From contig JAKLHH010000418.1 of the NCBI GenBank assembly GCA_022710245.1, positions 1-6,778 of the forward strand: DNA of 6,778 nucleotides. Direction: 5' to 3'. A program made the translations under genes and the position numbers. The stretch comes from Myxococcota bacterium (GTDB taxonomy: Bacteria > Myxococcota > Polyangia > GCA-2747355 > JAKLHH01). Below, piece after piece: positions 1-5,058 of the stretch. How positions within the stretch are numbered: the stretch's first letter is position 1; each line of letters begins with the position of its first letter. The notes under the pieces are model-generated. The model searched no databases and was not told the origin of the DNA. It saw nothing but the letters and a program-made list of their open reading frames with translations.

Positions 1-720
1 TCGGTGCAGCCCGAGGAGAAGGGCAAGGACGCCAGGGACAGCAAGGACAGCAAGGACGGCAAGGACACCTACGGCCGCACCCTCGACATCAGCGGCTACA
101 CCGCGCAGCTCGACCCGGCCTACGCGACGCAGCGCCGCGCGCTCGCGCAGCGGCAGGCGTCCATCGACCGGCACTGGCCCGCGGGGCTCAAGGACCCGCG
201 CGCGATCGGCGGCGCCTTCGCCCGCTACGTCGAGGGGCAGACGCTGACGACGGTGGCCGGCCTCGGCCACGCGATCGAGAAGACCCAGGCCCAGCTCGGC
301 AAGCGCGAGGCGAACCGCCTGCGCCCGCTGATCACCTTCCTGGTGAAGAACGACGGCTTCGTGCTGACCCGCGACCGCGACCTCGTGCGGCAGCGGGTGC
401 AGGTGCTGCAGCCGCACCTCACCCCCCCGCAGGTCGAGCGCCAGGTGAGCTGGTACCTCGCCGACCTGCGCGCCCTCGAGCGCTTCCTCGGCAAGCCCCT
501 CGAGTCGCTGATCCGTACTGGCGATCGCGCGGCCTACGAGCGCGCGAGCCGCAAGCTCTACAGCACGCCAGCCTTCGTCCGCTACCTGAAGGGCGAGGAC
601 CTCTCGCTCGCCGACTGGGCCCGGGTGATGGACGCGGTGGTGCCGCTGCTCTCCAACCCGTCGTGGAACCGCATCGGCGCGCTGACGCCGGCCACGCCGC
701 GGGCGTCGGCCGCCGCCTGA
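1..720 (+). CDS. hypothetical helical protein, 5' end possibly beyond window
   Basis: I do not recognise this family and assign no function. The frame is open to the first base of the window. A GTG at 4 could start a 238-residue protein, but no ribosome binding site can be seen, so the gene may begin upstream. From the GTG, residues 7-21 are a charged Lys/Asp segment (GKD-ARD-SKD-SKD-GKD) encoded by a nine-base repeat. The rest is rich in Arg, Leu and Ala and looks mostly alpha-helical, with two amphipathic stretches (roughly residues 90-110 and 125-165). There is no signal peptide in the visible part, no membrane span and no cysteine, so a soluble protein is likely. The C-terminus ends in a low-complexity Ala/Pro/Thr tail before TGA at 718-720. 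Codon usage fits the other genes, which supports real coding. The following gene lies 124 bp downstream on the same strand. Confidence 0.75.
   Translation, partial: SVQPEEKGKDARDSKDSKDGKDTYGRTLDISGYTAQLDPAYATQRRALAQRQASIDRHWPAGLKDPRAIGGAFARYVEGQTLTTVAGLGHAIEKTQAQLGKREANRLRPLITFLVKNDGFVLTRDRDLVRQRVQVLQPHLTPPQVERQVSWYLADLRALERFLGKPLESLIRTGDRAAYERASRKLYSTPAFVRYLKGEDLSLADWARVMDAVVPLLSNPSWNRIGALTPATPRASAAA
22..66 (+). repeat. nine-base in-frame tandem repeat, five copies
   Basis: Five consecutive 9-bp units (22-30, 31-39, 40-48, 49-57, 58-66) follow the pattern rgCaaGGAC. The units at 40-48 and 49-57 are identical. Each encodes a three-residue block (GKD, ARD, SKD, SKD, GKD), giving a charged, probably disordered segment at the N-terminus of the first gene. 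The near-identity at DNA level suggests growth by slippage. Confidence 0.8.
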
Positions 721-744
721 CCACCTCCAGCGCGCCTCACCTCG

Positions 745-781
745 CCCGACCCGCTCACCCGACCCGCTCACCCGACCCGCT
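745..781. repeat. 13-bp intergenic tandem repeat, about 2.8 copies
   Basis: The unit cccgacccgctca occurs at 745-757 and 758-770, followed by 11 bases of a third copy at 771-781. The copies are perfect. The repeat lies 24 bases after the stop codon of the first gene and about 60 bases before the next start. It is not in a convincing reading frame. It could be a slippage product or a protein binding site; nothing in the sequence decides between these. Confidence 0.85.
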
Positions 782-832
782 TGCCGCTGCCGCCGGATCG
801 TGGGATGACGCTGACGCGGAGCGCTCTGCTCC

Positions 833-838
833 GAGGAG
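833..838 (+). promoter_or_regulatory. Shine-Dalgarno for the small lipoprotein gene
   Basis: GAGGAG lies 6 nt before the ATG at 845, near-ideal spacing. It fixes the start of the small lipoprotein gene and argues against the overlapping frame that runs from 781 to 1335. Confidence 0.8.
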
Positions 839-844
839 ACCCGC

Positions 845-1294
845 ATGAAGGCAGCGCTCTTCCCCGCGATCTGGCTCGCGCTCGGGCTCGCGGTCGCACT
901 CTCCGTGGCTGGTGGGTGCACGCTGGAGACCACGTTCGGCCACGGCAGCAGCCAGGCGCCCGCCTCCACCGCGCTCGCCAAGCAGCGCGAGCTGATCCGG
1001 CGCATCGAGCTCTGCCGCACGCGCGAGGCGGAGCTGCGCCAGCAGTTCGGCGAGCCCCGCCGCGACGGCCGCTTCCAGCGCTCGCGCATCCTCACCTGGC
1101 TGCCCGAGGGCGGCAAGATCGAGCGCGTCTTCTCGGTGCTCCTCGACCGCGACGGCGTGGTGGTCGACCTCTTCTGGGACGCCCCCGGCGTCGCCACCTG
1201 GATCCCCGCCGACCTCTGCCACCGCGGCGCGCCCCTGGCGCCCCGTGCGCCGCGCGGCGGCGAGGCCTTCCCCGCCTCGCGGCCCACGCGCTGA
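845..1294 (+). CDS. small predicted lipoprotein, possibly SmpA/OmlA (BamE)-like
   Basis: This encodes a 149-residue protein starting at an ATG behind a clear GAGGAG. Residues 1-24 form a signal peptide: a Lys at position 2, a hydrophobic stretch, then VAGG-C25. The last part is an acceptable but not ideal lipobox, with Ala where Leu or Val is usual at -3. After a short Ser/Ala linker, residues 48-115 hold the compact domain. It contains TREAELRQQFGEP, then a Trp-containing strand (LTWLPEGG), then the hydrophobic strand SVLLDRDGVVVDLFWD. The order 'helix - FGEP - aromatic strand - LxxDxDGxVxxxxW' resembles SmpA/OmlA-type lipoproteins, whose best-known member BamE assists outer-membrane beta-barrel assembly. 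That match is by eye and weak. Two cysteines beyond the lipobox (C56 and C117) might pair in the periplasm. The tail is Arg/Pro/Ala-rich and low complexity. Export and lipidation are the better supported part of this call. Confidence 0.8.
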   Translation: MKAALFPAIWLALGLAVALSVAGGCTLETTFGHGSSQAPASTALAKQRELIRRIELCRTREAELRQQFGEPRRDGRFQRSRILTWLPEGGKIERVFSVLLDRDGVVVDLFWDAPGVATWIPADLCHRGAPLAPRAPRGGEAFPASRPTR

Positions 1295-1329
1295 CGCGCC
1301 TTCGCGGCGACGCCGCGCCGCGCAGCGCG

Positions 1330-1338
1330 TGCTAAGAT
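1330..1338 (+). promoter_or_regulatory. extended -10 promoter element before nucleotidyltransferase gene
   Basis: TG-C-TAAGAT: the TG of an extended -10 at 1330-1331 and the hexamer at 1333-1338, matching TATAAT at four of six positions. No good -35 is visible, as is common for extended -10 promoters. Transcription starting 7 nt after the hexamer would begin at 1345, the first base of the GTG start codon, giving a leaderless mRNA. The same pattern (TGnTARRATGG) stands before the gene at 3979. Confidence 0.5.
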
Positions 1339-1344
1339 GGGATC

Positions 1345-1959
1345 GTGGTCATCAGCGTGCGGCTCTTCGGAGAGATGATGGACGAGCAAGGGCGATTGCT
1401 CGCGCGGCTGCTCGACGTCCTGGACTCGGCGGGCGTGCGGCATGCGCTCGCCGGAGGTCACGCGGTCTCCGCCCACACGCGCCCGCGGCTGACCGTCGAC
1501 GTGGATCTGATCATCGAAGGACGACGCCGTGCGGTCGTGGAGCGTGGGCTGGCCGACGCGGGCTTCGAGCTTCGCCGGGAGCGCGACGTCCTGCAGGTCC
1601 TTGCCTCTCCGGGAAGCCCGACGACGCTGGCAGACCTCATGCTGTCGGACTCGCACGCGGTCTGGGCCGAGGCGCTGCTCGGAGCCGAGGAGGGGGTCTA
1701 CCAGGGGCGCCGGCTGCCCATCGTCACGCGGGCGGCCCTGGTGGCGATGAAGTTCTGCTCGGCGACCGCGGTGACCCGGCCGCAAGAGGACCGACTGGTC
1801 GACGTCGCGGACCTGAGCCGGCTCGTCAAGGCACCGAGCTGGACCGAAGCAGACCAGGTCGAAGCGACTCGCATCACGCAGCTCGCCTACGCGGGTGCAG
1901 GCGAGGAGCTGCGACGGCTGATCGATGATCTGCGCAACAACCGGCCGGTGACGATCTGA
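1345..1959 (+). CDS. MNT/AbiEii-type nucleotidyltransferase-fold protein, orphan
   Basis: This is a 204-residue protein with the hallmark of polymerase-beta-like minimal nucleotidyltransferases. Residues 37-54 run GGHAVSAHTRPRLTVDVD: the GG turn, then the T-x-D-x-D strand with metal ligands D52 and D54. A third acidic residue is probably D97 in LADLML. A later segment, residues 126-160 (IVTRAALVAMKF to DVADLSRL), matches the C-terminal 'L-x-x-x-K ... D-x-x-D' helices of the AbiEii/DUF6036-type group. Such proteins transfer nucleotides to a target; many are toxins paired with an antitoxin (AbiEi-type or HEPN). Neither neighbour looks like such a partner, so the gene is an orphan here and its substrate is unknown. 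Start choice is open. GTG at 1345 fits a leaderless transcript; ATG at 1378 has GGAGAG at 1369-1374 just upstream and would remove 11 residues without touching the catalytic core. Codon choice seems somewhat less GC-extreme than in adjacent genes, which could reflect transfer. Confidence 0.88.
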   Translation: MVISVRLFGEMMDEQGRLLARLLDVLDSAGVRHALAGGHAVSAHTRPRLTVDVDLIIEGRRRAVVERGLADAGFELRRERDVLQVLASPGSPTTLADLMLSDSHAVWAEALLGAEEGVYQGRRLPIVTRAALVAMKFCSATAVTRPQEDRLVDVADLSRLVKAPSWTEADQVEATRITQLAYAGAGEELRRLIDDLRNNRPVTI

Positions 1960-1969
1960 CGACGCCGGC

Positions 1970-3856
1970 TCACTCCTCGAGCCCCACCAGCGCCAGCAGC
2001 TTGAGCGCGTTCGCCGTGGGCGCCACGCCCTCACGCAGCTTGTAGTCGAAGGTCATCCGCGCGCCCTCCGGCCCCTCCTCGAAGCTCTCGCGGAAGTAGA
2101 CCGGCCGGCAGGCCTGCGCGACGCCCTCGGCGCTCGCCAGCGTGAGGTCGTGGGTGGAGATGGCGCCGAGCGCGCCCTGCGCGAGGAGGTGGGCGAGCAC
2201 CCGGCGCACGGCGATCTGGCGCTCGGTGATGTTGGTGCCGAGGAGGATCTCGTCGAGCAGGTAGAGCAGGCGCGGCCCTCCCGCCGCGACGCCGTCCCGG
2301 CAGCGCCCGGCCAGGTCGACGATCTCCTTCAGCCGGCGCAGCTCGGCGAGGAAGAAGGAGACGCCCGCCTCCAGCGAGTCCTGCACGCGGAAGCTGGTGC
2401 CGAGGACCAGCGGCGGCAGCCGGAGCGCGCTGGCGCAGACCGGGCCGCCCGCCTGCGCGAGGACCACGTTGACCCCGATCGCGCGGAGCAGCGTGCTCTT
2501 GCCCGACATGTTCGAGCCGGTGACGAGCAGGAAGGTCCCCTCGGGTCCCAGCGCGACGTCGTTCACCACGCAGCTCGCCGGCGGGAGCAGCGGGTGCCCG
2601 AGGCCGCGCGCCTCGAGCCGCGCCGGCCCCTCCGTGGTCACCTCGGGGAAGCACCAGCCCGGGTGGTCGTGCCGGAGCCCGGCCAGCGCCGAGAGCGCCT
2701 CCACCTCGCCGAGGAGCGCGAGCCAGCGCCGCACCTCACGCCCGGCGCGGCGGCGCCAGCGCTCGAGCAGCCAGAGCACGTGCAGGTCCCAGAGGACGAG
2801 CGCCTGCAGCGGCACGTGGAAGAGCCCCGAGCGCCGCGTGTCCGCGAGCCCGCAGAGCCGGTCGAGCCGCCTGAGCTCCACGCTCGCCGAGAGCGCGCCC
2901 GCCGCGAGCTGCTGCTGCAGGTCGCGCAGCCGCGGGCACTCGAAGGAGGCCGCGCCGAGCTGCTGGAAGAGCTCCGCGTAGCTCGCGAACTCGCGCTCGC
3001 GCGCCGAGATCTGGTTGAAGGTCTCGGTCGCGCGCCGTCCGAGGAGCCCGGCGAGCCCGAGGTTGCCGAGCGCGAGGAGCAGCCACCAGGGGCGGAGCGG
3101 ACCCAGCGCCTGCAGCAGCAGGAGCGCGAGCGTGACCGCACCGAGGACGCGCGGCAGCCAGACGAGCCAGGGGCGGGCGAGCAGCCAGGGCGCGTCCTCG
3201 CACCAGCGCAGGAACGCCCCGGGGTCCGGCGGCAGATCGGAGAGCAGCCGCGCGCGCGCCTCCAGGTCCTGCCGCCAGTCGAGGTGCGGCGCCAGCTCGC
3301 CGACCGCCGCCTGCCGGGCGCGCACCTCCTCGGGGCTCGCGGGCCCGAGCAGCCAGTCGACCAGCGCCACCCGCCCCGGCGGCGTCCGCGCCGCGCCGAG
3401 GAGCTGGAGCAGCGAGGCTCGCCCGAGGAGGTCGAGGTCGACCGCCACCGGCCGCGAGGCGGGCGCCACGGCGGTGCGCGGCTCGGGCGCGTGCTCCCAG
3501 TCGCGGGCGTGGCGCGCCAGCGCCTCGCCGTTGATCGCCGCCAGCGTGGCCGCGCGCTCCTCGCGCCTGAGGACCGCCGCGTGCAGGACGACCAGCGCCA
3601 CGAAGGCGGCGAGCGCCGCGAGGCCGGCGCCCGCGATCAGCCCGCGCGCCGCCGCCTGCCCCCACACCGCGTAGCCGAGCGCGCCCGCGGCGACGAGGAA
3701 GGCAGCCAGCCGGCCGTGCGAGAGGAGGCGGCTCCGCCTCGCGAGGAGGGCGCGCTCCGCCTCGAAGCGCGCGCGGCGCTCCTGGTAGGTGCGCTCCACC
3801 TCGTCGGGCTGGCGCTCGGGGCTGGTGATCGAGGTCATGGGGCTCACGGGGCGCAT
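1970..3856 (-). CDS. membrane-anchored MutS-like ATPase
   Basis: This encodes a MutS-family ATPase of about 628 residues (ATG at 3856), or 622 from ATG 3838; neither start has a strong ribosome binding site. A TTG at 3892 would give 640, and positions below count from it. The C-terminal ATPase domain is complete: Walker A GSNMSGKST at 459-467, the VSFFLAEL helix around 511-518, Walker B LLYLLDE at 542-548 and the H-loop STHD at 579-582. Residues 150-225 resemble the first half of the MutS core/lever domain (DLDLLGRASLLQLL, later RQAAVGEL). Residues 390-445 resemble its return and the ATPase entry (LGEVEALSALA, GHPLLPP, VVND). The mismatch-recognition and connector domains are missing. Two hydrophobic hairpins are present instead: spans near 62-78 and 84-108, and near 240-263 and 267-285. 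The second sits where the DNA clamp domain would be. Membrane-spanning MutS relatives of this size are known as uncharacterised proteins in Bacteroidetes and Deltaproteobacteria. Post-replicative mismatch repair is therefore unlikely; the real role is unknown. Confidence 0.92.
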   Translation of the reverse strand: MRPVSPMTSITSPERQPDEVERTYQERRARFEAERALLARRSRLLSHGRLAAFLVAAGALGYAVWGQAAARGLIAGAGLAALAAFVALVVLHAAVLRREERAATLAAINGEALARHARDWEHAPEPRTAVAPASRPVAVDLDLLGRASLLQLLGAARTPPGRVALVDWLLGPASPEEVRARQAAVGELAPHLDWRQDLEARARLLSDLPPDPGAFLRWCEDAPWLLARPWLVWLPRVLGAVTLALLLLQALGPLRPWWLLLALGNLGLAGLLGRRATETFNQISAREREFASYAELFQQLGAASFECPRLRDLQQQLAAGALSASVELRRLDRLCGLADTRRSGLFHVPLQALVLWDLHVLWLLERWRRRAGREVRRWLALLGEVEALSALAGLRHDHPGWCFPEVTTEGPARLEARGLGHPLLPPASCVVNDVALGPEGTFLLVTGSNMSGKSTLLRAIGVNVVLAQAGGPVCASALRLPPLVLGTSFRVQDSLEAGVSFFLAELRRLKEIVDLAGRCRDGVAAGGPRLLYLLDEILLGTNITERQIAVRRVLAHLLAQGALGAISTHDLTLASAEGVAQACRPVYFRESFEEGPEGARMTFDYKLREGVAPTANALKLLALVGLEE

Positions 3857-3902
3857 GATCTCATGAACGGTGACAACTTCCAGTGTTCTCAAGCCCCCTG
3901 CC

Positions 3903-3931
3903 GGCGAGGTGGGAGCGATCGCGCTCTCGCC
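3903..3931. repeat. imperfect inverted repeat in divergent intergenic region
   Basis: GGCGAG at 3903-3908 pairs with CTCGCC at 3926-3931, and AGCG at 3914-3917 pairs with CGCT at 3922-3925 around an ATCG loop. The left arm carries a five-base bulge. It lies upstream of the -10 of the lipoprotein gene and could be an operator or a hairpin. No T-run follows, so it is not an intrinsic terminator. Confidence 0.4.
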
Positions 3932-3961
3932 ATGAATGCTCTCAGTCCGTGGCGCCCAGCC

Positions 3962-3970
3962 TGGTAGAAT
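3962..3970 (+). promoter_or_regulatory. extended -10 promoter element before propeller lipoprotein gene
   Basis: TG-G-TAGAAT: TG at 3962-3963 and the hexamer at 3965-3970, five of six matches to TATAAT. No convincing -35 lies 16-18 bp upstream. The ATG at 3979 begins 9 nt after the hexamer's last base, so the transcript would have a leader of zero to about two bases. There is no room for a Shine-Dalgarno between promoter and start. Confidence 0.6.
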
Positions 3971-3978
3971 GGCCCGAG

Positions 3979-5043
3979 ATGGGACGTGCGCTCTGCCTGG
4001 CCGCGCTGCTGACCACCAGCGGATGTCACGCGCTCCTGCCGTTCGAGGGGCGTGGCACTGACACCTCTCCGGCTGACGCCAGCCCCGGGCCCGAGACCGC
4101 CCTCGACGGGCCGCTCAAGCTCGAGGGCCCGCTCAAGGCCGACGGGCTCAAGGCCGACGGGCCGCTCAAGGCCGACGCACGCCTCAAGGCCGACGCCGTG
4201 CTCGAGGCTGACGCGCCGCTCAAGGCTGACGCGCCGCTCAAGCCCGACGGGCCGCTCAAGCCCGACGCATCGCTCAAGCCTCCCACGATCCTCGCCACCG
4301 CTGGCGACAAGCTGTGGGCCTTCACCCTGTCGGGTGTGACCCAGGCAGCGATCCCGATCCCCTACGGGACGCCGTCCAGGCCATCGTCGGAATCCGCACG
4401 GGACCTGGTCGGCCTCGCCGGCGGGAAGGTGGCGATCTACAATGGCACCTTCAGTCCCTACCTCTCCGTCTTCGATCCCCTGATGTCGACCTGGGCCCAC
4501 CTCTCCTTCTCGGGCTGGAACACCTTTGCCAACGTCTCCTACGGCGGCATCGCAGCTCGCGGCGCCGACGTCTACGCCACTGACATGGCGGCAGCCGACC
4601 TGACGAACGGCCTCGTGCGCTTCGCCTCGGGCACCTGGAGCCGCCACGGCTCGGGTGAGCTGATCGATGTGTGCGTCGGCCTGGACGACAAGATCTATGC
4701 GCTCGAGGCCGATGAGAAGACGATCCGCGTGTTCGCTCCCCAGACGATGGTGCTGGCGGACACGATCGTGCTCCCGCTCGCTGCGCGAGCCATCGCCGTC
4801 AACGCCCAGGGGCACGTCTTCGCGGCGAGCTGGTCGCCGGGCACGATCAGCCGGATCGGGAACGGCAGCGCCCTCGGCACGCTGCCCACGGTGGGGACGC
4901 TGATGGACATCGACCTCGCGCAGGGCGTCGTCGTGGCGAGCAGCTCGGCTGGCACCATCGTGGTGACCAACGAGGCGCTCTACCCTGTCCAGACCTTCTC
5001 TGTCGGTGTGTTGAAGCCGACCTTCGTCACCCTGATCCCTTGA
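3979..5043 (+). CDS. lipoprotein with hexapeptide-repeat linker and predicted beta-propeller
   Basis: This encodes a 355-residue protein from ATG 3979. A longer frame back to GTG 3883 lacks a signal and would include the promoter, so it is rejected. Residues 1-15 are a very short signal (one Arg, then ALCLAALL) ending in TTSG-C16, a lipobox-like site with Thr at -3. Residues 17-44 are Pro/Asp/Thr-rich. Residues 45-102 are a low-complexity linker of nine hexapeptide-type units plus a partial tenth (PLKADG, PLKPDA and variants, one unit shortened to five residues). Residues 103-355 contain about six repeats of roughly 35-45 residues, each with a short strand pattern such as GGKVAIYNG, GADVYATD, DDKIYALEAD, QGHVFAAS and QGVVVASS. 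These suggest a six- or seven-bladed NHL/YVTN-like beta-propeller. I know of no enzyme signature in it. The likely picture is a membrane-anchored, extracytoplasmic binding domain held off the surface by a flexible stalk; the ligand is unknown. It converges with the next gene. Confidence 0.88.
   Translation: MGRALCLAALLTTSGCHALLPFEGRGTDTSPADASPGPETALDGPLKLEGPLKADGLKADGPLKADARLKADAVLEADAPLKADAPLKPDGPLKPDASLKPPTILATAGDKLWAFTLSGVTQAAIPIPYGTPSRPSSESARDLVGLAGGKVAIYNGTFSPYLSVFDPLMSTWAHLSFSGWNTFANVSYGGIAARGADVYATDMAAADLTNGLVRFASGTWSRHGSGELIDVCVGLDDKIYALEADEKTIRVFAPQTMVLADTIVLPLAARAIAVNAQGHVFAASWSPGTISRIGNGSALGTLPTVGTLMDIDLAQGVVVASSSAGTIVVTNEALYPVQTFSVGVLKPTFVTLIP
4111..4284 (+). repeat. 18-bp in-frame minisatellite encoding PLKADG-type units
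   Basis: The consensus unit ccgctcaaggccgacgsn is repeated in frame. Units begin at 4111, 4129, 4147 (15 bp, lacking the Pro codon), 4162, 4180, 4198, 4216, 4234, 4252 and 4270 (partial, ending in Pro-Pro). All units keep the ctc-aag (or ctc-gag) core. The late units switch from gcc/gct (Ala) to ccc (Pro), which suggests block duplication. The encoded segment is the stalk of the propeller lipoprotein. Confidence 0.92.
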
Positions 5044-5058
5044 TCGGCCGAGCAGCCG

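Larger units (their letters stand above)
3857..3978. promoter_or_regulatory. divergent promoter region between MutS-like and propeller lipoprotein genes
   Basis: These 122 bp separate two divergently transcribed genes. On the plus strand an extended -10 is annotated separately at 3962-3970. On the minus strand a TTGAGA at 3892-3887 (five of six matches to TTGACA) lies 18 bp before a weak GTTCAT at 3868-3863. That would start transcription close to the ATG at 3856, again almost leaderless; this minus-strand promoter is a weak call. An imperfect inverted repeat lies between them at 3903-3931. Confidence 0.45.

Noticed and set aside
801..809. TGGGATGAC as an extended -10 for the small lipoprotein gene
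   Set aside because: The hexamer matches TATAAT at only three positions and lacks the TAxxAT frame seen in the two better elements.
1303..1317. Palindrome CGCGGCG-A-CGCCGCG as a terminator
   Set aside because: The loop would be a single base and no T-run follows. Such palindromes are expected by chance in sequence this GC-rich.
781..1335. Plus-strand frame overlapping the small lipoprotein gene
   Set aside because: It is Arg/Pro/Ala-rich and low complexity. The frame starting at 845 has the ribosome binding site, the signal peptide and a plausible domain.
1345..3856. Nucleotidyltransferase plus MutS-like ATPase as a two-gene defence system
   Set aside because: The genes converge, so they cannot be co-transcribed, and I know of no defence family joining these two domains. 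Adjacency in one window is not enough.
3854..3865. Small palindrome CATGA-TC-TCATG as an operator
   Set aside because: It is only 12 bp, overlaps a candidate start codon, and has no second copy nearby.
3857..3892. TTG at 3892 as the start of the MutS-like protein
   Set aside because: No ribosome binding site precedes it, and the segment overlaps a possible -35 element. ATG codons at 3856 and 3838 are better choices.
2150..3967. Long plus-strand open frame (605 codons) opposite the MutS-like gene
   Set aside because: Its product is low-complexity Arg/Glu/Pro/Ala without domains. The minus strand encodes a complete Walker A/B ATPase, so this is a GC-rich antisense shadow.
4111..4284. CRISPR-like regular repeat
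   Set aside because: Units are contiguous 18-bp coding repeats with no spacers between them, in frame with a lipoprotein gene.
3889..4815. Minus-strand open frame opposite the propeller lipoprotein
   Set aside because: It reads the 18-bp repeat in antisense as a VGLER-like repeat and has no supporting start or domain. The plus strand has promoter, lipobox and propeller repeats.
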